Below, piece after piece: positions 40,101 to 50,235 of a DNA stretch of 64,000 bases. Source of the stretch: Azospirillum canadense. GTDB taxonomy: Bacteria > Pseudomonadota > Alphaproteobacteria > Azospirillales > Azospirillaceae. Positions within the stretch are counted from its first letter, which is position 1. Each line of letters begins with the position of its first letter. Below the pieces are notes generated by a model. The model was not told where the DNA came from. It saw only the letters and a program-made list of their open reading frames with translations, and made no database searches. Position numbers and translations under genes: made by a program. The stretch is from the NCBI RefSeq assembly GCF_025961225.1, contig NZ_JAOQNG010000010.1, forward strand, positions 920,501 through 984,500, given 5' to 3'.

Positions 40101-41101
40101 CGCACAGCCTCCTCGACGCCCAGAGGTGCGCCGGGACCGGAATTGGACAGCGGGTAGAAGCAGCGCGCCTTGCCGGAATCGACGTCGAACAGGGCCGGCC
40201 GCTCGATGCGGCAGCGCTCCGTGGCGAAGCCGCAGCGCGGGTTGAACAGGCAGCCCTGCGGCCGGTCGCCGATGCCCGGCACCATGCCGGGGATGGTCGG
40301 CAGCCGCCGCTTGCCAAGCGCCCGCTCCGGCAACGCGTCGAGCAGCGCGCCGGTGTAGGGGTGGCGCGGCGCGTTGAACAGCGCGCTGACGGGCCGCGTC
40401 TCCGCGACCTGGCCGGCGTACATCACCACGACGCGCTGCGCGGTCTCCGCCACCACGCCCATGTCGTGGGTGATCAGCATCAGCGCCATGCCCCACTCCT
40501 TCTGGAGGCGGACCAGCAGGTCGAGGATCTGCTTCTGGATGGTCACGTCCAGCGCGGTCGTCGGTTCGTCGGCGACCAGCAGGCGCGGGTTGCAGGCGAT
40601 GGCGATGGCGATCATCACGCGCTGGTTCATGCCGCCGGAGAGCTGGTGCGGGAAGGCCGACAGGCGGCTTTCCGGGGCCGGGATGCCGACCTGCTCCAGC
40701 AGTTCGATGGCACGGTTGCGCAACGCCCGGCCGGACAGCCCCTCATGCACCTTCAGCGTCTCCATGATCTGGAAGCCGACGGTGAAGCAGGGGTTCAGGC
40801 TGGTCATGGGCTCCTGGAAGACCATGGCGATGTCCTTGCCGGTGAGCTTGCGGCGCTGCGACGCGCTCATGGCCAGCAGGTCCTTGCCGCCGAAGCTCAT
40901 CCGGTCGGCGACGACCTTACCGTTGGAGCCCAAGAGGCCCATGACGGCCAGCGAGGTCACCGACTTGCCGGAGCCGGACTCGCCGACGATGCCCACCACT
41001 TCGCCTTCGTCCACGGTGAGGTCGATGCCGTCGACGGCGCGGAAAGTGCCGGCGCGGGTGGTGAACTCGACGGACAGGTTCTTGATGTCGAGAAGAGGCA
41101 T
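40097..41101 (-). CDS. dppD: dipeptide/oligopeptide ABC transporter ATP-binding protein
   Basis: The 334-residue ATPase has Walker A '[13 protein letters not shown]', '[12 protein letters not shown]', signature '[16 protein letters not shown]', Walker B '[14 protein letters not shown]' and the tail '[15 protein letters not shown]'. It pairs with DppF as the heterodimeric motor of the importer. It lies 15 bases after dppC. The four-Cys tail matches the oligopeptide/dipeptide branch. Confidence 0.93.
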   Translation of the reverse strand: MPLLDIKNLSVEFTTRAGTFRAVDGIDLTVDEGEVVGIVGESGSGKSVTSLAVMGLLGSNGKVVADRMSFGGKDLLAMSASQRRKLTGKDIAMVFQEPMTSLNPCFTVGFQIMETLKVHEGLSGRALRNRAIELLEQVGIPAPESRLSAFPHQLSGGMNQRVMIAIAIACNPRLLVADEPTTALDVTIQKQILDLLVRLQKEWGMALMLITHDMGVVAETAQRVVVMYAGQVAETRPVSALFNAPRHPYTGALLDALPERALGKRRLPTIPGMVPGIGDRPQGCLFNPRCGFATERCRIERPALFDVDSGKARCFYPLSNSGPGAPLGVEEAVR

Positions 41102-41116
41102 GATGACCCTGCGGGT

Positions 41117-42031
41117 TCAGCGTTTCAGCTTGGGATCGAGGGCGTCGCGAAGCCCGTCACCCAGCAGGTTGAAGGCCAGCACGGTCACCAGGATGGCCAC
41201 GCCCGGCCAGGTCACGACCCAGGGAGCGCGCTGGAGGAACTGCAGCGAGGAGGCCAGCATGGTGCCCCACTCCGGCGTCGGCGGCTGCGCGCCGAGGCCG
41301 AGGAAGCCCAGCGCCGCGGCGTCGAGGATCGCCGTGGAGAAGCCCAGCGTTGCCTGCACGATCAGCGGCGCCAGGCAGTTCGGCAGCACGACGATCAGCA
41401 TCAGCCGCAGCGGCCCGGCGCCCGCGACGCGGGAAGCGACCACATAGTCCTTCCCCGTCTCCGCCATCACCGCGGCGCGGGTCAGGCGGGCGTAGTGCGG
41501 GATCACCACGATGGACACGGCCAGCATGGCGTTGACCAGCCCCGGCCCGAGGATGGCGGCGACCACCACGGCGAGCAGCAGGCTGGGCAGCGCCAGCAGG
41601 ATGTCCATCAGGCGCATGGTCAGCACGTCGACCATCCCGCCGAAGAATCCCGCGACCAGACCCAGCGCCAGCCCGATGGCCAGCGACAGCGTCACGACGA
41701 TCAGGCCGATCATCATCGACAGGCGGGCGCCGTAGATCAGGCGGGACAGCATGTCGCGCCCGATGTCGTCGGTGCCCAGGATGAAGCGCCAGTTCCCCGC
41801 CTCCTGCCAGACCGGCGGGACCAGGATGGCGTCGCGGTACTGGATGTTCGGGTCGTGCGGCACGACCAGCGGGGCGAACAGCGCCAGCAGCGCGATGACC
41901 AGGATCACCGTCAGGCCGATCATGGCGCCGGTGTTCTGCCGGAAATGGTACCAGAACTCGACCAGCGGGTGCGGCGGCTGGGAGGTCGGAACCGTGGCGG
42001 CGATCGCCGTGGCTTGGACTTCGCTCGTCAT
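41117..42031 (-). CDS. dppC: dipeptide ABC transporter permease
   Basis: The 304-residue permease has an Ala/Pro-rich start, six membrane segments and the periplasmic loop 'FILGTDDIGRDMLSRLIYGA', which is the signature of DppC/OppC. The cytosolic coupling motif is 'VVASRVAGAGPLRLMLIVVLP'. It forms the channel with DppB, nine bases upstream. Residue order is standard throughout. Confidence 0.94.
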   Translation of the reverse strand: MTSEVQATAIAATVPTSQPPHPLVEFWYHFRQNTGAMIGLTVILVIALLALFAPLVVPHDPNIQYRDAILVPPVWQEAGNWRFILGTDDIGRDMLSRLIYGARLSMMIGLIVVTLSLAIGLALGLVAGFFGGMVDVLTMRLMDILLALPSLLLAVVVAAILGPGLVNAMLAVSIVVIPHYARLTRAAVMAETGKDYVVASRVAGAGPLRLMLIVVLPNCLAPLIVQATLGFSTAILDAAALGFLGLGAQPPTPEWGTMLASSLQFLQRAPWVVTWPGVAILVTVLAFNLLGDGLRDALDPKLKR

Positions 42032-42040
42032 GTCGTCACC

Positions 42041-43051
42041 TCACCGCGAATGGCGGATGCGGGGGTTGAGGACTCCGTAGAGGAGGTCCACCAACAGGTT
42101 CACGGCCATCACCGTGGAGGCGATCAGCAGCACCCCGCCCTGGAGCGCCGGATAGTCGCGCCGGTTGATGCTCTCGATCAGCCACTTGCCCACGCCCGGC
42201 CAGGAAAAGATCGTCTCCGTAAGGATGGCGCCGCCGAGCAGCGTGCCGACCTGAAGGCCGATGACGGTGACCACAGGGATCAGCGCGTTGCGCAGCGCGT
42301 GCAGACCGATCACCCGCTTGCCGGCCAGCCCCTTGGCCTTCGCCGTGCGGATGTAGTCCTCGCCCAGCACCTCCAGCATGGCAGAGCGCGTCATGCGCGC
42401 CACGACGGCCAGCGGCACGGTGCCCAGCACGACCATCGGCAGGATCAGGTGGTGCAGCGCCGACCAGAAGGCGCCGTACTCCCCGGCCAGCAGCGTGTCG
42501 ATCAACATGAAGCCGGTCACCGGCTCCACATAGTACAGCAGGTCGAGGCGGCCCGAGACCGGAGTCCAGCCGAGCCCGACCGAGAAGAACAGGATCAGCA
42601 GCAGGCCCCACCAGAAGATCGGCATCGAATAGCCGGTCAGGCTGATGCCCATCACGCCGTGGTCGAAGATCGACCCGCGCTTCACCGCCGCGATGATGCC
42701 GGCCGGCAGGCCGACCACGGTGGCGAACAGCATGGCGAGCGCGGCCAATTCGATGGTCGCCGGGAACAGCGTCAGGAATTCGTCGAGCACCGGGTTGCGC
42801 GTCACCAGCGACAGGCCCAGGTCGCCGGACAGGACGCCGCCGATGTAGTCCAGGAACTGGTGCCAGAGCGACTGGTCAAGGCCCAGCTCGTGGCGCAACT
42901 GTTCCAGCCGTTCCGGCGGAATGCCACGCTCGCCCACGCGGACCTCGATGGGGTCGCCGGGGACAAGGCGGATCAAAAGAAAGGTCAGGAAGGTGACGCC
43001 GAGAAAGGTCGGAATCACCAGGCTCACCCGCGTCAGGATGAAGCGTAGCAT
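42041..43051 (-). CDS. dppB: dipeptide ABC transporter permease
   Basis: The 336-residue permease has the DppB features: the N-terminal 'ILTRVSLVIPTFLGVTFLTF', 'LIRLVPGDPI', and six membrane segments. The EAA-type motif is 'YIRTAKAKGLAGKRVIGLHA'. It lies 126 bases after dppA; that gap carries two hairpins. The next gene (dppC) begins nine bases after its stop. Confidence 0.94.
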   Translation of the reverse strand: MLRFILTRVSLVIPTFLGVTFLTFLLIRLVPGDPIEVRVGERGIPPERLEQLRHELGLDQSLWHQFLDYIGGVLSGDLGLSLVTRNPVLDEFLTLFPATIELAALAMLFATVVGLPAGIIAAVKRGSIFDHGVMGISLTGYSMPIFWWGLLLILFFSVGLGWTPVSGRLDLLYYVEPVTGFMLIDTLLAGEYGAFWSALHHLILPMVVLGTVPLAVVARMTRSAMLEVLGEDYIRTAKAKGLAGKRVIGLHALRNALIPVVTVIGLQVGTLLGGAILTETIFSWPGVGKWLIESINRRDYPALQGGVLLIASTVMAVNLLVDLLYGVLNPRIRHSR

Positions 43052-43080
43052 CGGATGGTCACCGGGCTCGAAACGAAAGC

Positions 43081-43147
43081 AAGGGGGCCGCTGCCCCCTT
43101 GTCCCTTGCTTACCAAAAGGGAAGCCGGGGGTTTAACGCCCCGGCTT
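43081..43147. repeat. two intercistronic hairpins between dppA and dppB
   Basis: AAGGGGGC-cgct-GCCCCCTT (43081-43100) and AAGCCGGGG with CCCCGGCTT (43122-43147). Such structures often protect the upstream dppA mRNA or cut read-through, so that the binding protein is made in excess. Confidence 0.75.
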
Positions 43148-43177
43148 ACGCTTTGTAAAGCTGTTTGCTGCGCAGAC

Positions 43178-44779
43178 TTATTGTTTCAAGTCCACGCCGT
43201 AGAAGCGATGGATACCAAACGCCTCCACTCTGTAATCGACCACATTCTTGCTCACGGCCATGTGAACGACGGAGTGGGCGACCGGGAACCAGGGCGCCTC
43301 TTCCTTGAAGATCACCTGGGCCTGCTCGTACAGCTTGGTGCGGGCGGCGATGTCGGTGGTCCGCTTGGCCTGCACCGTCAGGTCGTCGAACTCCTTGTTG
43401 CACCACTTGGCGACGTTGGAGCCGCCAATGCGCGCGGATTCGCAGCCGAGCAGCACGTTCAGGAAGTTGTCCGGATCGCCGTTGTCGCCGGTCCAGCCCA
43501 TCATGCCCATCAGATGCTCGCCGGCCTGCAGACGCTTGCGGTATTCACCCCATTCGTACTGCACGACCTTGGCCTTGACGCCGACCTTGGCGAGGTCGGC
43601 CTGCATCATCTCCGCCATGCGCTTGGCGTTCGGGTTGTAGGGGCGTTGCACCGGCATGGCCCACAGGTCGGTCTCGAAGCCGTCCGGGTAGCCGGCCTCG
43701 GCCAGCAGCTTCTTCGCGCGCTCCGGATCGAAGGGGTAGTCCTCGATGTCCTTGTTGTACGACCACATGGTCGGCGGAATCGGGTTCTTCGCCGGGACGC
43801 CGGCGCCCTGGTAGACCGCGTCGACGATGGCCTTCTTGTCGATGGCCATGTTCAGGGCGCGACGCACGCGGACGTCGTCGAAGGGCTTCTTGGTGGTGTT
43901 GAAGGCCAGGTAGCCGACGTTCAGGCCTTCCTGCTCCATAAGGGTGATGGAGGTGTCCTTCTTCATCGTCTCCAGGTCGGCCGGGTTCGGGTACGGCACG
44001 ATGTTGCACTCGCCCGCCTTCAGCTTGGCGTAGCGCACCGCGGCGTCCGGCGTGATGGCGAAGACGAGGTTGTCGATCGGCGCCTTGCCGCCCCAGAACT
44101 GGTCGAAGGCCTTGTAGCGGATGACCGCGTCCTTCTGGTAGGCGACGAACTGGAACGGGCCGGTGCCGACGGGCACCTGGTCCATCTTGTCGATCTGGTT
44201 CTTCTTCTGCAGGAACTCGGCGTATTCGGCCGACTGGATCGGCGCGAAGGGCATCGCCAGGTTGGCGAGGAAGGGCGCCTCGACCTTGTTCAGGACGAAC
44301 TTGACCGTGTAGTCGTCCACCTTGTCGATCGACTTCAGCAACGTCGGCATGGCCATGTCGTTGAAGTAGTCGTAGGCGCCGCCGGACACCTTGTGGAAGG
44401 GATGGTCATTCTTCCACTGGCGGTTGAAGGACCACAGCACGTCGTCGGCGTTGGCGTCGCGGGTCGGCTTGAAGTCGCCGGTGCTGTGCCACTTGGCACC
44501 CTTGCGCAGGTGGAAGGTGTAGGTCAGGCCGTCGTCCGAGATCTCCCAGGATTCGGCGAGGCCCGGCACGACCTTGGTGCCGCCGCGCTCGAATTCCACA
44601 AGGTTGTTGTAGACCGGCAGCGACACGTCGAAGCTCGTCCCGGTGGTGTTGACCATCGGGTTGAAGTTTTCGGGGCTGCCTTCGGAGCAGTAGACGAGGG
44701 TCTTCGCCGCCTGTGCCGGTGCCGCAAGCGCCAGCGCGGCGGCAACGCCGAGCCCGGCTCCCAGCAGAATACGCTTCAT
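43178..44779 (-). CDS. dppA: periplasmic dipeptide-binding protein
   Basis: The 533-residue protein has a signal peptide ending 'AAPAQA' and the family-5 solute-binding layout: 'LVYCSEGSPENFNPMVNTTG', 'FDVSLPVYNNLVEF', 'LTYTFHLRKGAKWHSTGDFK'. Cys in 'VYCSEGSP' and 'LGCESARI' match DppA of E. coli, which binds dipeptides and haem. Length agrees with DppA (about 535). ATG 44779 follows gggagg. It is the first gene of dppABCDF. Confidence 0.95.
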   Translation of the reverse strand: MKRILLGAGLGVAAALALAAPAQAAKTLVYCSEGSPENFNPMVNTTGTSFDVSLPVYNNLVEFERGGTKVVPGLAESWEISDDGLTYTFHLRKGAKWHSTGDFKPTRDANADDVLWSFNRQWKNDHPFHKVSGGAYDYFNDMAMPTLLKSIDKVDDYTVKFVLNKVEAPFLANLAMPFAPIQSAEYAEFLQKKNQIDKMDQVPVGTGPFQFVAYQKDAVIRYKAFDQFWGGKAPIDNLVFAITPDAAVRYAKLKAGECNIVPYPNPADLETMKKDTSITLMEQEGLNVGYLAFNTTKKPFDDVRVRRALNMAIDKKAIVDAVYQGAGVPAKNPIPPTMWSYNKDIEDYPFDPERAKKLLAEAGYPDGFETDLWAMPVQRPYNPNAKRMAEMMQADLAKVGVKAKVVQYEWGEYRKRLQAGEHLMGMMGWTGDNGDPDNFLNVLLGCESARIGGSNVAKWCNKEFDDLTVQAKRTTDIAARTKLYEQAQVIFKEEAPWFPVAHSVVHMAVSKNVVDYRVEAFGIHRFYGVDLKQ

Positions 44780-44851
44780 TCTTATAAGCCTCCCGCATTC
44801 GGACAGTGGGGGCCGCCGGTATACCCGGCCGACCCTGTGGAATCCCGGTTC

Positions 44852-44880
44852 ATTTGGCGCGCGGCCGGATTTTCTGTCAA
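44852..44880 (-). promoter_or_regulatory. possible sigma-70 promoter of the dpp operon
   Basis: A perfect TTGACA on the minus strand (44875-44880) is 17 bases from CCAAAT (44852-44857). The -10 is poor, so this is tentative. Confidence 0.35.
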
Positions 44881-45020
44881 CACGCTACCCAACCCTTGTC
44901 CCGTCCTTGCACCACGCCGTAAAGCGCGGGCGATCGGACGGCGGACGACACCGCCGCAGCCGGGACTGCCGTACACCGTATAGTACCAGGAAAGCGCGGG
45001 ATTCTGGCCTTTCCATGACA

Positions 45021-45048
45021 AAAGGCACACCTGTTGCGGCGTGCCTTT
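45021..45048 (-). terminator. terminator of the methyltransferase gene
   Basis: AAAGGCAC and GTGCCTTT form the stem; on the minus strand four T follow. It lies 110 bases after the methyltransferase stop. Confidence 0.6.
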
Positions 45049-45158
45049 CTTCACATGATCGTTACTTGCCCGAAAAGGTACGTTTCGGAAAGCAAATCAC
45101 GTCGACCGAGGCGGCGGCGGGGCCGTCGGCTACAGCCGTCCGGTCATACCACTGCGAA

Positions 45159-45935
<777 letters not shown>

Positions 45936-45991
45936 GGGCTGGCGTCCTCTTGGGCGGGTTCGTTGTCGGTGCAGCATCCGCCACCCTTTAC

Positions 45992-46024
45992 CCTGGTACA
46001 AGGCGAGCAGTTATCCTGGTATAA
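45992..46024. promoter_or_regulatory. divergent operator: two direct repeats CCTGGTAYAA
   Basis: CCTGGTACAA (45992-46001) and CCTGGTATAA (46015-46024) are 23 bases apart, about two helix turns. The second overlaps a TATAAT (46020-46025) for the regulator gene. Binding by the regulator would control both directions. Confidence 0.6.
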
Positions 46025-46035
46025 TTCCTGCTACC

Positions 46036-46842
46036 ATGCTCCCCTCCGTCGAACACCGCCGCCTGCTCGGCGCCTTCCTGCGCACCCACCGCGAGCGGCT
46101 GACCCCGGCCGAGGCCGGCGTCCATGGCGGCTCCGCCCGGCGGCGCACGCCCGGCCTGCGGCGGGAGGAGGTGGCCCACCTCTGCGGCCTCAGCCCGACT
46201 TGGTACACCTGGCTGGAACAGGGGCGGGACGTCTCCGTCTCCCCCACCGCGCTCGCCCGCATCGCCGAGGGCCTGCACCTGACGGCGGCGGAGCGCGCCT
46301 ACCTCTTCGAACTGGCCCGCAAGCGCGACCCGAAATCGGACGCGGGCGCCGCGGGCGACCGGCCGCCCGCTCCGCTGCTCGCCGCCCTGGACGCCATCGC
46401 CGCTCCGGCCTACCTGCTCGACCGGCTGTGGAACGCCCGCGCCTGGAACGCGGGGGCGGAGCGGCTCTTCACCGGGTGGCTCGGCGGGACGGGACGCAAC
46501 CAGCTGCGCTACGTCTTCCTGGACCCGTCCGCACGGACCTTCATCTGCGATTGGGAAAACCGCGCCCGCCGCCTGCTGGCGGAGTTCCGCGCCGACACCG
46601 CCCGGCGGAGCGACGACGCCGACGTCGCCGCTCTGGTGCAGGAACTGCGCGGCGCCAGCCCCGCCTTCGCCCGCATGTGGGATGACCACGGCGTTCTGGA
46701 CCGCGAAGGCGGCGTCCGGTCCTTCAGCCATCCGCTGGAGGGATTGCTGGTCTACGAACAAGTGACGTTGAACCCCACGGGGCGCAGCGACTACAAGCTG
46801 GTGATGCTCCTGGGGCCGACGGCGGCCGAGGAAGCCCCGTGA
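46036..46842 (+). CDS. helix-turn-helix regulator with MmyB-like ligand domain
   Basis: The 268-residue protein has an XRE-type HTH at the N-terminus ('LGAFLRTHRERLTPAEAGVH', 'RRTPGLRREEVAHLCGLSPT', 'YTWLEQGRDV'). A MmyB-like ligand-binding domain (about 100-260) follows, with 'PAYLLDRLWNARAWNAGAERL' and 'NPTGRSDYKLVMLLG'. Relatives bind lipids or methylenomycin-type signals and control neighbouring enzymes. ATG 46036 lies just after the operator repeats, which suggests autoregulation. The EamA gene follows by 19 bases. Confidence 0.9.
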   Translation: MLPSVEHRRLLGAFLRTHRERLTPAEAGVHGGSARRRTPGLRREEVAHLCGLSPTWYTWLEQGRDVSVSPTALARIAEGLHLTAAERAYLFELARKRDPKSDAGAAGDRPPAPLLAALDAIAAPAYLLDRLWNARAWNAGAERLFTGWLGGTGRNQLRYVFLDPSARTFICDWENRARRLLAEFRADTARRSDDADVAALVQELRGASPAFARMWDDHGVLDREGGVRSFSHPLEGLLVYEQVTLNPTGRSDYKLVMLLGPTAAEEAP

Positions 46843-46861
46843 CCGCCACCCCGGACCCTCC

Positions 46862-47824
46862 ATGCCCAAGGCTTCGCCCAACGCCGCGATCGCGGCCTAC
46901 AGCTTCTATTTCCTAAGCTCAGCCTTCTTCGCGTCGAACATCGTGTTCGGGCGGGCGGCAGCGCATGTCGTGCCGCCGGCCGGGCTGGCCTTCTGGCGCT
47001 GGGTGATCGCCTTCCTGATCATCCTTCCCTTCGCGGCGCGCGGCCTGCTGACCCACCGCCACGCGCTGTTCGCCTCGTGGAAGCGGCTTCTGGTCATGGG
47101 CGTCCTTGGGCAGGTGATCTGCGGCGCCGGCCTCTATGTGGCGCTGGAGTACACCAGCGCGACCAACGCCGGGCTGATTTACGCGACCAGCCCGGTGATG
47201 ATCCTGCTGATCACCGCCCTGTGGCTCGGCGAGGCCGTCACGCTGCGCCAATCCACCGGGATCCTGCTCGCCATGGCCGGGGTGCTCGTCATCCTGACGC
47301 GCGGCGATCCGGAGGTGCTGCTGCATCTCTCCTTCAACATCGGCGACCTGATGATGGTCGGCGTGGCGGCGGCCTGGGCGGTCTACACCGTGCTGGCCCG
47401 CCAGTCGAAAAGCTCGCTGCCGGTGGTGACCAGTTTTGCCGCCAACGCCTTCGCGGGCATCGTCGCGCTGGCCCCCTTCTGCCTGTGGGAGACGGTGGCC
47501 CTGCACCCCGCGCCGATGACCCTGGACACGGTGGCCCGCATCGCCGGGCTGGCGCTGTTCGCGTCGGTCCTGGCCTTCATCACCTACCAGAAGACCATTC
47601 TGCTGATGGGCCCGGCGCGGGGCGGCACGTCGCTCTACGTCATGCCGCTGTGGACCGCGCTCGCCGCCTGGGCGCTGCTCGGCGAGGAGTTGCACCTCTT
47701 CCACCTCGCCGGGGTGGCGCTGGTCCTGCCCGGCCTGCTGCTGGCGACCCTGCCGCCGCGCAGCGGCAGCAGGGCAGCCCAGCCGGAAAAGTCCGCCCCC
47801 ATCACCCGATCATCGGCAGCGTGA
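46862..47824 (+). CDS. EamA/DMT-family transporter
   Basis: The 320-residue protein has ten predicted membrane segments in two repeats. Examples are '[20 protein letters not shown]' in the first and '[20 protein letters not shown]' in the second. It probably exports a metabolite; with the MmyB-type regulator 19 bases upstream it may be part of its regulon. The last 23 bases overlap the hutU 3' end on the other strand. Confidence 0.92.
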   Translation: MPKASPNAAIAAYSFYFLSSAFFASNIVFGRAAAHVVPPAGLAFWRWVIAFLIILPFAARGLLTHRHALFASWKRLLVMGVLGQVICGAGLYVALEYTSATNAGLIYATSPVMILLITALWLGEAVTLRQSTGILLAMAGVLVILTRGDPEVLLHLSFNIGDLMMVGVAAAWAVYTVLARQSKSSLPVVTSFAANAFAGIVALAPFCLWETVALHPAPMTLDTVARIAGLALFASVLAFITYQKTILLMGPARGGTSLYVMPLWTALAAWALLGEELHLFHLAGVALVLPGLLLATLPPRSGSRAAQPEKSAPITRSSAA

Positions 47825-49487
47825 GCCCCTGCTCGCGGGCGCAGTCCTTGGCGATATCGTAGCCCGCGTCGGCGTGACGCATGACGCCGGTAGCCGGGTC
47901 GTTGGTCAGCACCCGCTCCAGCCGCTTGGCCGCGGCCGGGGTGCCGTCGGCGACGATCACCATGCCCGCGTGCTGGCTGTAGCCCATGCCGACGCCGCCT
48001 CCGTGGTGCAGCGACACCCAGGTGGCGCCGGACGCGCAGTTCAGCAGCGCGTTCAGCAGCGGCCAGTCGGAGACGGCGTCGGACCCGTCGATCATCCCCT
48101 CCGTCTCACGGTTCGGGCTGGCGACGGAGCCGCTGTCCAGATGGTCGCGGCCGATGACGACGGGCGCCTGCAGCTCGCCCTTCGCCACCATTTCGTTGAA
48201 AGCGAGGCCCAGCCGAGCGCGGTCGCCCAGGCCCACCCAGCAGATGCGGGCCGGCAGGCCCTGGAAACGGATGCGCTCCCGCGCCATGTCGAGCCAGTTG
48301 TGCAGGTGCGGGTTGTCGGGGATCAGCTCCTTCACCTTGGCGTCGGTGCGGTAGATGTCCTCCGGGTCACCGGACAGGGCGGCCCAGCGGAAGGGGCCGA
48401 TGCCGCGGCAGAACAGCGGCCGGATGTAGGCCGGCACGAAGCCAGGAAAGGCGAAGGCGTCCGCCACCCCCTCGTCCTTGGCCATCTGACGGATGTTGTT
48501 GCCATAGTCGAGCGTCGGCACGCCCATGGCGTGGAAGTCCAGCATCGCCCGCACATGGGCGGCCATGGACTGCTTGGCCGCGGCGACCACCGCGCCGGGA
48601 TCGCTGCGCCGGCGGCTCTCCGCCTCCTCCAGCGTCCAGCCAGCGGGCAGGTAGCCGTTCAGAGGGTCGTGCGCGCTGGTCTGGTCGGTCACCGCGTCCG
48701 GCCGGAAGCGCGGGTCGGCCTTGGCGCGGCGCACCAGTTCCGGGAACACCTCCGCCGCGTTGCCGAGCAGACCGACCGACACCGGAGTGCCCTTCGCCTG
48801 CGCCTCCCAGATCAGCGCCATGGCCTCGTCGAGCGTGGTGGCGGAGCGGTCCAGGTACTTGGTCTCCAGCCGCCGCTCGATGCTGCGGGCGGAGCATTCC
48901 ACGGCCAGCATGGAGGCCCCGGCCATGGTCGCGGCCAGCGGCTGCGCCCCGCCCATGCCGCCCAGGCCGCCGGTCAGGATCCAGCGCCCCTTCAGGTCGC
49001 CGCCGTAGTGCCGCCGCCCGACCTCCGCGAAGGTCTCGTAGGTGCCCTGCACGATCCCCTGGCTGCCGATGTAGATCCAGGACCCCGCGGTCATCTGGCC
49101 GTACATCATCAGCCCCTTGGCATCCAGCTCCCGGAAATGGTCCCAGGTCGCCCAGGCGGGCACGAGGTTGGAGTTGGCGATCAGCACCCGCGGCGCGTCG
49201 GCGTGGGTGCGGAAGACGCCCACCGGCTTGCCCGACTGGACCAGCAGAGTCTGGTCCTCCTCCAGCGTCTTCAGCGCGGCGACGATGGCGTCGAAGCAAT
49301 CCCAATTCCGCGCGGCGCGCCCGATGCCGCCATAGACCACCAGCTCGTCGGGATTCTCCGCCACGTCTGGGTCGAGATTGTTCATCAGCATGCGCAATGG
49401 CGCTTCGGTCAGCCAGGACTTCGCGGACAGCTCGGTCCCGTGCGGCGCGCGGATCACGCGGCGGTTTGCAGACGGGGTATCGGACAT
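47802..49487 (-). CDS. hutU: urocanate hydratase
   Basis: The 561-residue enzyme turns urocanate into imidazolone propionate, the second step of histidine breakdown, with NAD+ as a tightly bound cofactor. Motifs include '[20 protein letters not shown]', '[13 protein letters not shown]', '[20 protein letters not shown]' and '[15 protein letters not shown]'. Length is normal. ATG 49487 follows agggaagag. It belongs with hutI (50236), but a toxin-antitoxin pair lies between them. hutH and hutG are not in the window. Confidence 0.97.
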   Translation of the reverse strand: MSDTPSANRRVIRAPHGTELSAKSWLTEAPLRMLMNNLDPDVAENPDELVVYGGIGRAARNWDCFDAIVAALKTLEEDQTLLVQSGKPVGVFRTHADAPRVLIANSNLVPAWATWDHFRELDAKGLMMYGQMTAGSWIYIGSQGIVQGTYETFAEVGRRHYGGDLKGRWILTGGLGGMGGAQPLAATMAGASMLAVECSARSIERRLETKYLDRSATTLDEAMALIWEAQAKGTPVSVGLLGNAAEVFPELVRRAKADPRFRPDAVTDQTSAHDPLNGYLPAGWTLEEAESRRRSDPGAVVAAAKQSMAAHVRAMLDFHAMGVPTLDYGNNIRQMAKDEGVADAFAFPGFVPAYIRPLFCRGIGPFRWAALSGDPEDIYRTDAKVKELIPDNPHLHNWLDMARERIRFQGLPARICWVGLGDRARLGLAFNEMVAKGELQAPVVIGRDHLDSGSVASPNRETEGMIDGSDAVSDWPLLNALLNCASGATWVSLHHGGGVGMGYSQHAGMVIVADGTPAAAKRLERVLTNDPATGVMRHADAGYDIAKDCAREQGLTLPMIG

Positions 49488-49543
49488 GATGCTCTTCCCT
49501 CGTTGGATTTTATTTTTGGTACGGCGTTCAAACCGGGATGTTT

Positions 49544-49945
49544 TCATCCCCCAGCATCACCGTAAGACTGGCCCAAGGGGTGTTCCGCGTGTGTGTGCAG
49601 GCGCTTGTCGAGCGTGACGAGCCTCTCGCCGTGGCGTTCAGCCAAGGCCAGATAGAGGCAGTCGTAAACCGAATGATTGAGCATCCGGGCGATGGAGAAT
49701 GCCCGCAACGCCAAAGGCGCAGCCGGTTCCAGGGAAACGACCCGCGGCAGCTGCTCCAATCCGGCTTCCGCTTGCGCATCCTGAACATGCCCGGCGCGCG
49801 CCAGTTTCCAGAGCGCGTTGGCAACTTCCGCAACGAAGAAATCGGGGGCAAGCAGCGTCCCCGGGACATTCATCAGCGCCTGCGCGGACGGCGTCCAATC
49901 ATCAACCGCGTACCAACGGACCGCCACGCTTGCATCGACGATCAT
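49544..49945 (-). CDS. PIN-domain toxin (VapC family)
   Basis: The 133-residue protein is a PIN nuclease with the acidic residues Asp-4 ('[12 protein letters not shown]'), Glu-40 ('[10 protein letters not shown]'), Asp-95 ('[12 protein letters not shown]') and Asp-113 ('LVTLDKRL'). VapC toxins cut RNA, often initiator tRNA. It overlaps the antitoxin stop by four bases, the typical order. The residues needed for activity are all present. It is inserted between hutU and hutI. Confidence 0.92.
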   Translation of the reverse strand: MIVDASVAVRWYAVDDWTPSAQALMNVPGTLLAPDFFVAEVANALWKLARAGHVQDAQAEAGLEQLPRVVSLEPAAPLALRAFSIARMLNHSVYDCLYLALAERHGERLVTLDKRLHTHAEHPLGQSYGDAGG

Positions 49946-50190
49946 CGGTCGCGGTCCTCGCGGATAAGATCGGTCATATCCACGCCGCGAACGGGCGGCG
50001 ACATGGAGGAGATCTCCCGCATTCGCCGCAACAGGGCTTCGCGTCGGCCGCGCTCCTCCTGTGATCGTGACAACGCATCAGCGATCAAGAACTTTGCCTC
50101 TTCCTCGGGCGTGCGTCCGGTGCTGGACGCCAGCGCCCGCAGGCGATCGAGCGTGTCCTCTTCGATGTTCTCCAGAACGATCTTGCCCAT
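49942..50190 (-). CDS. ribbon-helix-helix antitoxin (VapB/FitA-like)
   Basis: The 82-residue protein starts with a ribbon-helix-helix pattern ('MGKIVLENIEEDTLDRLRAL') like FitA and related antitoxins. It then has a charged helix ending in a toxin-binding tail ('[16 protein letters not shown]'). It should neutralise the PIN toxin and repress the pair. The ATG follows ggagg. It lies 45 bases after hutI on the same strand, so it may be cotranscribed with hutI. Confidence 0.88.
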   Translation of the reverse strand: MGKIVLENIEEDTLDRLRALASSTGRTPEEEAKFLIADALSRSQEERGRREALLRRMREISSMSPPVRGVDMTDLIREDRDR

Positions 50191-50235
50191 CGCACCCTCC
50201 TGCCGCGGCCAGTCTACGCGATCCCTATCAGGCCG

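Larger units (their letters stand above)
44780..45158. other. 379-base region: dpp promoter region and upstream terminator
   Basis: It holds the leader of dppA, a weak -35/-10 pair at 44852-44880 and the terminator of the methyltransferase gene at 45021-45048. No other ORF looks real. Confidence 0.6.

Noticed and set aside
40361-43048. 895-codon open frame on the plus strand across the dpp genes
   Set aside because: It runs antisense to dppBCD, is full of His, Gln, Arg and Gly in runs, and resembles no protein. High-GC DNA produces such frames.
44981-44990. third copy of the CCTGGTAC operator near dppA
   Set aside because: Only a single half-site with seven to eight matching bases; too likely by chance to claim regulation.
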